From assembly GCF_003265705.1 (NCBI RefSeq), contig NW_020313044.1:1094463-1158462 (forward strand): a stretch of 64,000 bases of DNA, in the 5' to 3' direction. The notes below the pieces were generated by a model that was not told where the DNA came from, did no database searches, and worked only from the letters and a program-made list of their open reading frames with translations. The translations under genes and the position numbers were made by a program. This DNA comes from Callorhinus ursinus. Its lineage: Eukaryota > Chordata > Mammalia > Carnivora > Otariidae. Each line of letters starts with the position of its first letter. The first letter of the stretch is position 1. Shown here one piece after another: positions 45,730 through 58,340 of the stretch.

Positions 45730-46130
45730 ACTCCCATGAACTACTTATAGTTCCCCAAATATATGCCAAATATTCTTCCTTCTGATGGTGTGTTCAAATT
45801 ATTCCCTCCACCTATTAATATCCCTCCCCCAACTCCCTTACCTTCGCTCTTAACATGTACATCCTTCAAGACTTGGTTTCAGCATCCCCTCTCCCATGAA
45901 GCTTTTCTCAACCACTGTAGCTGAAAGGATTATCTTCCTGATTTCCTTTAACACTTTACATTTAGCTTGAGGTAGTCATAATAATCTATCAGACGGTGTG
46001 GTTGGTTGTATAGGTTTCACAATTTTTACAAGGTTGAGGGCAAGAATCATATTTGAATTTCTTTGGCATCCAGCATAGTGCTTTGTATCCACCAGGCAAC
46101 TAATGAGTGTTTGTGCACTTACTGGCTAAA
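45730..46130 (+). repeat. L2 fragment
   Basis: ATCCTTCAAGACTTGGTTTC, CCCATGAAGCTTTTCTCAAC, GAGGGCAAGAATCATATTTG and CAGCATAGTGCTTTGTATCC follow L2 order. Confidence 0.6.
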
Positions 46131-46879
46131 TGTGGCAGAATAAGAAGTATAATCATTCAACCAAATTTAAAATATAAAATAAGTGAGCCTTTAAAAGTGT
46201 GTTTTACCTGTAAGATTTTTCCTTAAAAAATTAACATATTGTTTTGAAGTTTTGCTATTGTCTGTTTTATTAGACAATATCCCCTACTCCTAGAAACCTA
46301 AGGAAAAACTGTCATGAGGCATATGTATTTTCTTAATGAAATGAATTCAAGAGAAAAATACACAATATTAAAAAAAATAGTAATTTGACGTTTTCTTCAA
46401 ATTTCAGGGTAAGACAGACTGGGGTATTAAAAAAAAAAATCAAGACTCACTAGACAATTGTATTAATATTGGCCAAGCCCTTGGTTTTTCCAAATATCCC
46501 CAAACTACTTCTCAGCAGACTTACAGGACATGAAGGAGAGGGAAGAGTTGAGAAACCATAAAATATTAAATAACTTCAGGCTACTATACTTCTCAAAAGT
46601 AAGCGCCAGGATAGAAGTAAATCTCATTTCTTAAAATTAAAGATGAGCTGAGGCTTCCTTGCTACTTATCCAATTGCTTTATTTTCCCTTCTAGATGATA
46701 CACTGTAGCACTGTCATCATGTCTTTACCACTTTGTGGCACTTTCCTCTTCTTCATTCCTTCTAGATCAAAGATTAAGACATATAAACCAATGACATCTC
46801 TCACCACCCACCACCCCATCCCCAGCAAACAAGTTCAAGGTGGCCTTATCCATGCCATTTCTTAAAGTAATATTTTATT
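46131..46879. other. Unique AT-rich sequence
   Basis: Nothing recognised. Confidence 0.4.
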
Positions 46880-46985
46880 GCTGGAACTCAGTTAGATCAT
46901 CTAGCCCAACTTTTCCATTTTACCCATGAGAACTGAAGTCTAGAGAGAGTGTATTACTTGTTCAAGGTCACCCAGATAGTGTCAG
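46880..46985 (-). repeat. MIR fragment
   Basis: TTTTACCCATGAGAACTGAA followed by TGTTCAAGGTCACCCAG is antisense MIR. Confidence 0.55.
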
Positions 46986-47179
46986 ACCCCATAAAAGAAT
47001 CTCCTTTTCTTAACTGCCAGTTCTCAACATTATACCCAACAAATGTCTGGGCACACAGACGGCCATTAACAAATATTTTCTTGAAGTGAAGTGAATTTAA
47101 TTTCTTCTTCTTTGACAGAACTACCTGGCCACTCCGCATAATGTGGAAGGAAGGGGTTAAAGTGCTGTTCTGAATGCTA

Positions 47180-47550
47180 TGGCTTAAAAGGCAGTGTGGT
47201 ATGGACTCTGGAGTAGGCATCCTGAGTTCTGATTTGGGATCTGCCACTGCCCATCCTTATGACCTTGGGAAAATTGCTTTACATTTCTTAGTCTCAGCTT
47301 CCTCACTCGTAAAATGAAGGTAATCACAGAAACCACCTCAAAGCGTTGTTTATTCATTCAGTAACATTGGTTCAACACTTGCTCTTAAGCAGGTAGATGC
47401 TGGGGATACAACAACAGACATGAAATAAAAGATCATACCCCGAGGAGCTATCATTCTATTAGGTTAAAGGATATATCCAAATAAAATGCCCAGTACAGAG
47501 TCTGGCACCTAAGAATTGTTCAATAAATGCTACTTGTTATTATCATTATT
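47180..47550 (+). repeat. MIR interrupted by an L2-like segment
   Basis: MIR 5' and core at 47180-47345 (GGATCTGCCACTGCCCATCC, CTTCCTCACTCGTAAAATGA). Antisense L2-like sequence lies at 47345-47470 (TTCATTCAGTAACATTGG, GATGCTGGGGATACAACA). MIR 3' end at 47475-47550 (AGAGTCTGGCACCTAAGAAT). Confidence 0.6.
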
Positions 47551-47969
47551 ATTAAAAATGTATTGTATATCCACATTTAAAAAGCAAATCAGCAAATAAA
47601 TCTTACAAGCTGAAAGCTCCAAGCAAGATTTGAGGGTATAAAACAGCTCACATGGCAGTGTTTCACAAGGACAGATATCACCATGGCAATATTTTTCTGA
47701 GTTCCTTAAGAACACTTGCTGGATGCTGTGGAAGGTTCAGGCATGGTCTTGAAAACCCCATGTAAAGGGCATCATATAGTAGGTGGAGAAAATACTCTCC
47801 AGTTTATGTCCGAAAAAGATAACTTCCTCTATAGAATCATTTGATAAGCCTTAATGTACAAAATCTTAAATCAAGAAACATAAACTAAGAGATAATTACT
47901 TATATTACAATGGGAGTCATCTTTTCTTTTCAACGGCCAGCTTTCTTAACATATTAAAAAAATGATGTA
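47551..47969. other. Unique intergenic sequence
   Basis: Nothing recognised. Confidence 0.4.
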
Positions 47970-48780
47970 CCACATGATTAACAAGCACATGAAAAGATAC
48001 TCAACATCCTTAGTCATGAGGGAAATGCAAATCAAAACCAAAATGAGGTACCACTTCACACCTACTAGGATGGCAAATAATTTTTTACATGGAAAGTAAC
48101 AAGGTTAGAGAGGAGGTGGAGAAATTGGAACCCTCGTATGTTGCTGATAGGCACATAAAATAGTTGAGTCTCTGTGGAAAACAATTTGGCAGTTCTTCAA
48201 ATGTTAAACACAGAATTACCATATAAGGCTGCTATTCCACTTCTAGATATAAACCAAAAAGAACTGAAAACAGGTACTTCAACAAGCGAGATGTACATGT
48301 ATGTTCATGGAAACACTATTCACAGTAGCCAAAAAGTGGAAATATCCATTAATGGGTGGCCCGATGTCCATTAATGGGTGAATGATAAAGAAGATGTGGT
48401 ATATACATACAATGTAGTATTACCCAGCCATAAAAAGAAATGGATTACTGATATATGCTACAACATGGATAGATCTCCAATATATTACACTAAGAAGCCA
48501 GATACAAAAGATCACATGTACTGTAAGAGTACATTTATATGAACTAGGTAGAATAGATAAATGCATAGGAAAAGAAAGCAGATGGGGTAGAGGCCAGGGG
48601 CTTCGGGGAGGGCAGAATAAGGAGAAACTGCTTAACAGATAAAGGGTTTTACTTTAGAGTGATAGAAATGTTTTAGAACTAGACAGAGATGTAGTTGTTC
48701 AACATTGTGAATGTATTAAATGCCACTGCATTGTTCACTTCAGAACAGTTTTATAACAAACCTTCCAAAAAAATAAAAGG
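47970..48780 (+). mobile_element. Old LINE-1 3' fragment
   Basis: ATTAACAAGCACATGAAAAG, GGGAAATGCAAATCAAAACC and ATAAAGAAGATGTGGTATAT mark ORF2's carboxy end. A diverged 3'UTR ends AAAATAAAAGG. A local near-duplication, GGTGGCCCGATGTCCATTAATGGGTG, lies around 48353-48379. Confidence 0.88.
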
Positions 48781-48871
48781 TTAGTTTTAGGTTACATGAA
48801 ATTAATCTCAGTAAGTTTAAAAAAAAAAAAAAAGATACTGTCCACGTGTCCTATAACATATAAAAGTATAT

Positions 48872-49070
48872 TGGGGACCTGGGTGGCTCAGTCAGTTAGG
48901 CATCTGACTCTTTATTTCAGCTTAGGTCATGATCTCAGGGTCATGACATTGAGACCCATGCCCTGCGTGGGGCCTGCTTAAGATTCTGTCTCTCTCCCTC
49001 TCCCTCTGCCCCTGCTTGCTCTCACTCTCTCTAAAGAATAAAATAAAAAATAAATGTTTTTTAAAAAGCA
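48872..49070 (+). mobile_element. Can-SINE, older subfamily
   Basis: GGGGACCTGGGTGGCTCAG head and a CTGACTCTTTATTTCAGCTT body, with an A-rich tail. No clear target duplication. Confidence 0.9.
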
Positions 49071-52000
49071 TAAGAAAAATATTTTAAGTGATTGTTTAAC
49101 TGTCTCAGTAACCCATGTAAATAGAGCCTCTATTTATTCACAGAAAAGGAAGGAACAGACTGTTCTTACTAAAATCCTGGCTTCTTCCTGTTAAAGAGTA
49201 ATTTTTTAAGGTAAAACTACGACTGTCATACAGATATAAAATGAACACATGTCAAAGATTTTTACTTAACTCATTAATTTAAGACAGAACCAGTAAGACA
49301 TTAAAAACTGGTTCAAGAGGCAAGGAGAAACACTGAAGTATATTTGTTAATAGATAGAAAACTAGCTTCTTAGGGTAGTGGCTGGGGGGTGATCAACCGC
49401 ATCTCCACAAAACAAAATTTGACAGCTTTTCTACAGACAAGAATAGTCTGCATTACTCTCAGTTTTCTACAACTTTACAGAGTTTTCAATAGCTCAAAGA
49501 TAATGAAAGATAAACCAGATAACTTGGAAGGATGCACTAGTCAGTGCCTCGCATTCTAAAAAATACCCAGTGATTTTCTACCCCTAGATTTCAGTTTTTC
49601 CTGACATTCTTCTGGCATTCAAGGTAATTCACTACCTTAGCAAATGGCTTCTCTTTCTTGAACTTCAGGTCCTTGCCTTATTAAAAAAAAAAAAAAAGGA
49701 AGAATTGGCTTGAATGACCTAATGCCTGTCTTGATCTTTGACAGTTTGATAATAACCAACTTCTAAGGGCCAGATGCTGAGTCAGAGATTCCTACAGGTA
49801 ACAGAGCCCTCTAAGCCATCAGCACGCAGAATCACATCGCATAAATTACTTCTCTTCTGATGGGACATGCCATTCCTTGATGAAGGAGACCATATTTCTA
49901 ATAAACGACTCCAGGACAATTTGCCTTTTTACACTATTACTGGAAACACGGTTATACTGAATTCCCCCAGGTTCTGCCATGACCAACAAGCATCATTTAA
50001 TTTTTAAACAAATGACTGAAACCAGAGTGAGAAGTAGTCTGGACCTACCAAACAAAACAAAATAGTTGACCTACATGAGATGTCAAAAAAAAAAAAAAAT
50101 ACTGGTTGAGTTGAATGGCTTTTAAAATTTTTCTGTCACTGGCGGGGAGAAGGGACTGTGATCACTTACACTTAGTTTACTGTATTACAGCAATGGTGTA
50201 TTACTTACTTAGGGATTACTGACTCAGGGAAACTAAGGATTACTAAGAATTACACTGAGGACACATTTAGTTTACTGTAAACGCAATATGACACGTCTCT
50301 TCTGCAGCAATGGATATCCAGCTGCCCAGTACTGGGCACACAGTAGGTCTTCAAAACTTGTTTAATCATACAGTTACAGAGAGTGGAAGTCTATACCTGT
50401 CACAGAAATATTCTGCTTACTCATGATAACATCAAGTTTCTCTATTTATTGGACTAAATTATTTTTATTATATTTAAGTGTATTGACCAATGTAGCACAA
50501 AGCAAGCACATCTACCAATGGTATGTAAAACAGAAGTCTTAAGCTTCCAAGAAAAAAAAAATGTGCTGTTCCACATAATTTTCCATAAAGATCTATAATC
50601 CTGCACAGATCTTCTACCAAAGCCAATGCCAAGATTAATATTAGATTTCTGAAATCAGTAAAACTGTAATCCTGACCCAAGCAACTGTGAGCTACCTCCT
50701 GTCTTCTGGATTGAAAGAAAGGGCAGCTTGAATTTCCCTGAAATGCCCATACCAAAATTCTTTACATTCCAGCTAAAAATGCCTTGCTTACCATGAGACT
50801 TTGGCTTCTGCCCTGCCTTTTTCTCCTCATTTTCACTTAGATTCAATGTGTAATTATTAGTGGTTAGCTCAGGGTCATGTAATTTTTGTCCTTCTGCTGG
50901 GAGAACGCACATAAGCATGCGCACTCCCCAAGTGTGGTTAACTGAAAGCTGGGGCTGCACCAAATAGAGTGGAACAGGGAGACCCTTCCCCATCCCTTCC
51001 AGTTGATAGCCTAGCCTCTTTGCACACAGCTGTCATTCCAGTTTATGCCCCTCCTTGCCAGAGAGCAGGGATCTACCTCAAACAAACCCAGCCTCAAGGG
51101 GCATTTTCTGTGAGGACATCAGGACCTGGAAAGCCGACAGACAACGTGGAAGCTGTGAGTACCTTTGACACCAAAGCTGCTGGTTGGCTGGGTTTTCTCA
51201 TAGCATAGTGACCCTACAGATAAGGAAAACCAAAATTCTTTCGGTGTAGGACAGAGAATACACTCCTGGTGCTTTTAATTTATAGGAAGTGAGTACAGCG
51301 GCTTCCCACCTCCACTCTCAGGACCAAATACACTCACTCACATAAACACACTCATCAGTTAACACTTACCTAATGTCAATTATTAAAGCACTAAACAAAA
51401 TGCAGGAGGGGATTTAAAGATACACTGTTATTTACTATTTCCTGGATCCAAATATCTGGAGCAGCTAACGTGCCTGCACTTCCTAGCACTTTTCTCTTTG
51501 GTCAGATATACCTTCTGAGTGCCAAGCTGGGTACCTGGGAGACTCGAGAAAGAGCAGGCCTTTCATTCTCCTCCGTGCTCTCTGAGCCCTTGACTCTGCA
51601 CAAGGAAAGCCGAGCAGAATTTGAATTAAGATCTGCAGGAAGTGCTGCTGGTGATTTTAAGACAGGAAATGACATGTTGCAGGGAAAAAATCAAGAGAAA
51701 CTATACTGAAAGAACCACAAGGAAAGGAAATAAGTTTTGAGGGGGGGGAAGAGAAGAATAACAGAAGAACAGTGAAGAGTTGACCTCTAGCAGGAATGGC
51801 AGTGGGATTTTGGTTCAGCTTTTAGAGTTCAGCTTGAAGATCCAGAGTCAATGCCAAGCTACCTGTGAAGTACCCCTCTAGAGGAGGCTAGACTGAAATA
51901 TCTATGATACACATTATGCTAAAATGTGGGAAACAGAGACAAAATAAGCATTACTGAAGACCTATTTGATCTCTCCTTCCATCTCACAGATACAGTTAAT

Positions 52001-55000
52001 AACCTAAGTAAACCCAAGGAATTTGTTTTTGAGTACTTAAGTCTGTGGCTGATTTTTTGCTCTCACTTCTCTGCCATATTTTCCAACTTTTCTGTAGTTT
52101 GAATGTACACTTATAGATATATTTAAATAAATTATCTTATAAAAATAAAACAAACCTTCGGATTTGGGAGAGAGGGCCCTGGTCAGCTAGACATTGCTGA
52201 GTGGACCAAGAAATCCCAGAGGTCCCAGGGCTTAACACCAACTGCTGCCAAAGTCTAAATCTGTTGGCTTTTCTGAGTCCAGCATTTATTTAGCAAGGGG
52301 ATAATAACATCTGCCTTCCTTACAGACTAGTTCTGAAGGTCACAAGATAAACGTGTGAAAATGTTTTGTGAGTGTCACATACTTAATCAGTATGAGACAG
52401 TATTATTCCAGTTAAAGGCAACTTTCTAGAAAACTAAAGAAGGGTAGGGATAGACATAAAGAAGGTATTTAAATGTATTTCCCCTCCATTTAAGTTCCAA
52501 TGAGATCCATAGATTAATTGTGACTGGCAAAGGCACTCTGCTCAGGACAGATTCTGAAGCAACAACAGAAACTGAAATTCAGCAGTAAGAATCTTTACTC
52601 CATATCAGATTAACTTCCATCGTTGTGAAATCTTCGGGTCCTAGAACTGAGCTCCTGAGAGATCTTCCTACCTTTCCAGTTCTGGTAGAATCTGACCTCC
52701 TGGGGGAAGCACTGAAACCCAACTGATGTGAAAAGACCTAGCAAAGATATATTTGAAACTAGAAGATATCAAGTGACTTCCCCTGAGGTTGGTCCCAAGT
52801 TTGGTTTCAAGTTCTCACCTTGATGTGTTTAGCTACTTCCTAGAGGAGCTGGAGGAATTAATTACCTGAGCCTGACAAGAACCAACAATAAGTATATCAG
52901 GACAAGGCTACAAACTTTCGCCGACACTAGTTCATGGCCAAACCTGTTTCTCACTCTGGCTCTCATTTGCACAGAGCATTAGGAGAACAGATGATGTCAA
53001 CACCAACTGAGAAGACAAGTTATCTTAATACTCAACCCCTGGCAGGAGAACTTGTGCCCTGATTTATTTTTAGTGCTTTTTTACCTTAGTAATCCAGTAA
53101 GCTGACGAAAAGCCAGCAACCTGACTATTCTCTGAGCTCACCACCCTTATTTATCTCTTAGCAATCAGCAAGACATTTAGTCATCTGAGGGAGAACCTAC
53201 TAGGAACTTGGGGTCCCATCATTTGCAAACTTTCAGAGAACACACAGGATTATTTTCCCAACCCAAGTAGAAGCATGGTAGTAATCATTGGTGGCAATCT
53301 TTGACTCAAGGGAGAAAGACAAAGAGAGATTGCTAAAAAAAAATAGGTCTATCTACAGTCTACCATTTTTATCAGCAGGGTGGAGGATAGGGCAGAAAGC
53401 AAGAATTCAGCTTTACCTTTCATGAAATGTTAGATCTTAAATTAAGGCACACATTCTGCTTATCTTAAGCTTCAGATAGGACTGTTGCAAGGAATTCACA
53501 ATGAACAGAGAGTATTTTCACCCAGATGCAGAAAGTGAAATATCAAAATATTCATCAGACATTTCCACATTTTTGCATTTGGATTTAACCCCAAATATTT
53601 AATTTTATTTCAACCTCATACAGCTTGTGAGGACAGATTTATCCAACACCAGCTGTCCTCATAGTTAAAAGCTACACCACAAAGATAAAATTAGAATCAA
53701 GTCAGGATCATATTTCTCTGCAAGAATTCTGCTCTATGTCCCACTGATGCCCTGAGCCACAACTGACAAACCAAATACCAGCATTATTCTTGTTTTTCTT
53801 GAACAATTCCTAAGCACCCACAGTGTGGTAGAAACTGCATATAAAAAAAAAAAAAAAAAAAAGGCATGAACCCTAAACATATAGAATTATACCCATGGGT
53901 ACAAACTTATTTCCAAGATTATTTCTCACCCAAATGGGAGGAAAGTATGTACTGTTTCAACAGAGCAGGGAGTAAGTGAAGTCAACTATCACAACTCTAC
54001 CACCACCCTTTTATTCTGGAGTTTTCCACCATAGCAATTTTCCAAACACACATGAGACTCAAATTAGACTGAAGTCTGGATAAGGTATGTTCATTAAATC
54101 AAACAGTAAAGACCAAAGGTCATCATTTCAGTGTGAGATATTTGGGATGACAATGTATTCTGTAAAAAAAATAAGAAGAAGAAGAAAGAATAATCTCAAG
54201 ATTCTAAAAGATTATTTGTGTACATCCTCATTTATGAATAAAGAAATACAAGCCTATAAAATGATATACTACATTATGAGGATTATAAGGAAGTTATTTT
54301 CAAATAACTATTGAGAATGTACTATTTCACGAAAGGGCAATCCGGCTGTTTATGAAAATGTAAAATGTATGTGTTTTATTCTCCCTTGTAATTCCACTGC
54401 TACAGATATAGTTATAAGAAGATGCAAAGGTGTATTTATAAAGATGCTCACTTAAGTATTGTTTTTAACAACTCCCATATTCTTCAACAGTGAACTGATA
54501 AATTATTATAAACCATATAAAAAATTCTATGTAGAAATTTAGAAGAATAAGTTAGATTTTTATGTGCTATTATCAAATGATGAGCCAGATATATTAAGTG
54601 CAAAAGCAAGGTATAATATATATATAGTATGGTTGCATTTATGAAATAATAAAATTATATACAGAGCTGTACATGTATATAACTGTATATCTGGAAGGAT
54701 ATTAAGAAATTGTTAATAGTAGAAATTGGAGACTGGAAAGGGCCAACTTTTACTTTTCACTTTATACCTTCCTTACACTCTGAATTTTTAGAATTTTTGC
54801 CTTAAACATCTGCTACTTTTATTTTTAAAAGTCTCTGGCAAAAAAAAAAAATCCTGTGGCATTCATAAGTTTGTTTCAATTTTCTGGAAAATTCATTTGC
54901 ATGGAACATCCCAAGTCCCTAAAAGTACTTTATGAATCAAAAGAATTAAATTATACTCAGAGTAGTTTATAATATTGACTATATTTTACTGTATTTTGTT

Positions 55001-55265
55001 TCTCTGAAAACTGGTAATTCCTGAAGTTTGGTTAAATGGGCCAGAATTCCATTCACTTACTATGACAGATAACAAAAAGGAAACTGCTTTCACACATCTC
55101 TTTTATTTTGAAAATGGATTTGACTTTCCAGGATATACTTCTTCATACCTGGGTGTCATTTCAATGATTTGGAAATATTTAATGCCATATGATCTAATGT
55201 TGGAAGAATATTAAGTATGACAATACTCTGAGAACATTAAATTCCTCCAAGACATTCATAAAAAG
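49071..55265. other. Longest repeat-poor stretch of the window
   Basis: About 6.2 kb with few recognisable repeats: short A runs (49682-49696, 50085-50098, about 53845-53862), a MIR/L2-like scrap near 50325-50370 and plus-strand MIR at about 52255-52420 (AATAACATCTGCCTTCCTTA). ORFs of 60-112 codons (for example 50655-50993 minus, 51470-51709 plus) show no family features. No CpG island, tRNA or snRNA seen. It could hold unrecognised exons or enhancers; conservation data would be needed to tell. Confidence 0.4.
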
Positions 55266-55480
55266 GACCTCTGTGGCAATCATCAATTTGTTCTCTGTAT
55301 TTACAGGTCTGATCATGCTTTTTGATAATTTTTTTAGATTCCATTTATGAGTGGAATAATATGGTATTTGTCTTTTTCAGTCTGACTTATTTCATTAAGC
55401 ATAATACTCTCTAGGTCCATCCATGTTGTCTTATATGGCACAAACTCATCCTTTTTATGGCCGTATAATATTCTTCTGTG

Positions 55481-55511
55481 TGCACGCACGCGCGCGTGTG
55501 TGTGTGTGTCA
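55481..55511. repeat. CA/CG/GT microsatellite at the recurrent L1 ORF2 site
   Basis: GTGTGCACGCACGCGCGCGT followed by (GT)n, in the inverted L1 portion at the complement of the TATATACACA site. Confidence 0.9.
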
Positions 55512-56100
55512 CATTTTCCTTATCCATTCGTCTATTGATAGACACTTAGGTTGCTTCCATGTTTTGGCTCTTGTAAATAATGTTGCAATAAACACAGGAG
55601 TACATGTATCTTTTTTAGTCAGTGTTAAGTGTTTTCACTTTCTCTGGGTAAATACCCAATAGTGGAATTACTTGATCATACGATATTTTTATTTTTAATT
55701 TTTTGAGGAACCCCTATACTGTTTTCCACAGTGGCTATACCAATTTACATTTCCACCAACAGTGCACAAGGATTCCTTTTTCTCCACATCCTCGCCAACA
55801 TTTGTTGTTTCTTGTCTTTTGGATTTGAGCCGTTCTAAAAGGTATGAGGTGATGGTTGCCAGAGGGGAAGGTGGTAAGAGGTTGGGCAAAATGGGTGAAG
55901 GAAAAAGGGAGATACAGGCCTCCAGTTAAGAGTAAGGAAGTCACGGGAATAAAAGGCAGAGCATAAGGAATACAGTAATGATACTGTAATAGCAAAATAA
56001 TGAGATAGATGGTAGCTACACTTGTGGTGAACATAATGTATAAACTTGTCAAATCCTAAGTTGTATACCTGAAACTAATATAACATATCAACTATACTCA

Positions 56101-56128
56101 AATGAATGAATGAATGAATGAATAAATA
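56101..56128. repeat. (AATG)n microsatellite in L1 tail
   Basis: About six AATG units at the L1 3' end. Confidence 0.9.
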
Positions 56129-56150
56129 TAGAAACAAACAAAGACCTCTG

Positions 56151-57224
56151 ACCTCAGGTTTAAGAATCCAAGGACCTAAGACTGAGTAAATGACAAGCAA
56201 GCATGTTCTGATGTGGGAAAGTACTCTGTAATGGATGAGAAATTTAGGTTAGTAGAGTATCAGTATATTTGCTAGGACTACGACCTCACCTGATCTCACC
56301 AAACCTCAGGCTGGAGATAACTACTCAAATTATCTGCATTCTGACATACTGCATAGAAAAGCCTTCCACAGATGTAGGCTGAGGTGGTGACTTTAATTTC
56401 CTTCTCTTAGGATGGATTCTCCATGATATTACTTTTGAGTATTTTAAGTTTACACATGTAGATTTTTTTAAAGGGACCTCAGCTTCATGACACATATAAT
56501 AATTTACATTATGAATGATAAATGAACATGCCTGATCGCCCTCTACTTTATTTCCTGCTTCATTTCCTTATTTATTTTAAAGAAATAAAATGAATCCTGT
56601 GAACCCATCACTCAACCTAAGAACTGGAACAATACCAATAACTGACAGTATCTATGTGTTCCTCCCTAAATCTAACCCCTACCAGCCTTCCCTCAATTTT
56701 AACCACAATCCTTTATTTTGTGTTTTATCATATCCTTGTTTTTTGTGGGGTTTTTTACATAGTTTTATCAAGGGTAGACTATGTTAACTATCTTATGTTA
56801 AAATGCCAGAATTAAACAGGATGAACATTACAATGATGTTGATGAAGGGCAGGACTCTGCATCGGACACTGGGAAAAACACAAGATACCTGAGAGAGCAA
56901 AGCACTGTACCTGACACTCAATACATTTTGGATGAACTGGATCTAGCAAAAAAAATTTACCAAGGACACAGTTTATGACTGCATCCTTAAATAACAAGGG
57001 ATCTCTTAGAATTTGAGCAAACTAAAGAGATTTGTGATCTAAACAACTCCCCCAGCCCCCACCCAAGGGCCACTCTGTAAAACAGGTCACTTCCTGGTTG
57101 CCAGCCTCCTCCTCTCTCTCCTTTCTGCAACTTCTTCTCATTTGGCATTAAGGGCCAGAAGTAGAGTCTCTGCTACTTGACAGTTAATACAAAACTTCTA
57201 ACCCACCTGTCCCATACATGATGA
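56151..57224. other. Unique intergenic sequence
   Basis: Nothing recognised; short ORFs without family features. Confidence 0.4.
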
Positions 57225-57430
57225 CAGATAAATCTCCCTTAAGTACAGGTCCTGTCATGTCATTCTATACCCAGTACGGAAACCCGCAATGATTCCTTAA
57301 CACATATATCATCTAAATCCTTAACCTGGTGCTCAAGGCTGTTTGAGATCTGATCCTAACCAATCTTTCCAACCTTCTCTCTCCTGTCAAACTGACTTAC
57401 TTGCTATTCCCTACGCATGCCTCACATTTT
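57225..57430 (+). repeat. L2 fragment
   Basis: CCTGTCATGTCATTCTATAC, TGGTGCTCAAGGCTGTTTGA and ATCTGATCCTAACCAATCTT follow the L2 pattern. Confidence 0.55.
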
Positions 57431-57444
57431 AGCCAATGTTAAGA

Positions 57445-57618
57445 CTCTGCCCGTGCTATTTATCAAAGTGTAGTCTGTAGACAAGCAGCATCAGTCTTAT
57501 CTGGGAGTCTGTGAGAAATGAAGGATCACAGGCCCCAACCCAGACCTGCTGAGTCAGAATCTGCATTTCAAAAAGATTCTCAGGTGATGCAAATGCGTGT
57601 TAAATTTTGAGAACCACC
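57445..57618 (+). mobile_element. MER5A-type hAT DNA transposon relic
   Basis: ATCAAAGTGTAGTCTGTAGA, AAGCAGCATCAGTCTTATCT, CCCCAACCCAGACCTGCTGA, CTCAGGTGATGCAAATGC and TTTTGAGAACCACC match MER5A in order. Near complete, non-coding. Confidence 0.85.
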
Positions 57619-57956
57619 ATAAAACTATCAAATGCTTTTCCATGGTGCTTGAAACTGTTAACATTATTTATCTCCCTACAGAACACGTGAGCACCTAGAA
57701 AGCAAGGGGCTATCCAAATTATGTACCTAAGATATGCTACTGAACCCTCAGAAACAAAGGAATATACTAAGTGGGTACTCAACAAAGTTCTACAGATTGA
57801 CTAACTGGTTTCAGTTCTGCAGCTAAAAAGATAACTAAAACCAGCAGCCTTCATTCTATGGTCTGACAAATCAGAGCAAACACAGACATCATACCCACAC
57901 ACATGGGCTTACAGAGTCTTTTACGGATAGGATTCTTAACAGGAAAGAAAATTGTA
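57619..57956. other. Unique intergenic sequence
   Basis: Nothing recognised. Confidence 0.4.
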
Positions 57957-57973
57957 AAAGAAAGTGATGTTCA

Positions 57974-58160
57974 GGGTGCCTGGGTGGTTCAGTCGGTTAA
58001 GTGTCTGCCTTCAACTCAGGTCGTGATCCCAGGGTCCTGGGATCAAGTCCCGCACTGGGCTCCCCGCTCAGCGGAGAGTCTGCTTCTCCCTCTCCCGCTG
58101 CCCCTCCCCGCTGCTCATGTTCACTCTCTCAAATAAATAAATAAATAAAATCTTTAAAAA
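57974..58160 (+). mobile_element. Can-SINE
   Basis: Complete copy with exact target duplication AAAGAAAGTGATGTTCA at 57957-57973 and 58161-58177. Confidence 0.96.
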
Positions 58161-58267
58161 AAAGAAAGTGATGTTCAAGCCTGACATAACGATCCAAACT
58201 ATTTTTGGGTCAACTAGACAATCGCTCTAAGTTCCTTTAAACTAAAACTGAAGGCCTAGCTTTACTT

Positions 58268-58340
58268 GATGGGCTCTGATATTTTGGACTCTAGTATTTT
58301 GGACTTTGGACTCTAATTTTTGGACTCTAATATTTAAGGA
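58268..58340. repeat. Short degenerate tandem repeat
   Basis: TTTTGGACTCTA/TTTTTGGACTCTAATA-type units of about 14-19 bases recur four times with small changes. Confidence 0.75.

Larger units (their letters stand above)
55274..56142 (+). mobile_element. Older LINE-1 with 5' inversion (twin priming)
   Basis: Bases 55274-55853 are reverse-complement L1: the ORF2 carboxy part and the start of the 3'UTR. From 55854 the remaining 3'UTR runs in direct orientation (GTTGCCAGAGGGGAAGGTGG to an (AATG)n-rich end). The short target duplication GACCTCTG is at 55266-55273 and 56143-56150. Confidence 0.88.

Noticed and set aside
50474..50993. Overlapping minus-strand ORFs of 93 and 112 codons
   Set aside because: No recognisable domain, no supporting splice or promoter signal, and lengths compatible with chance.
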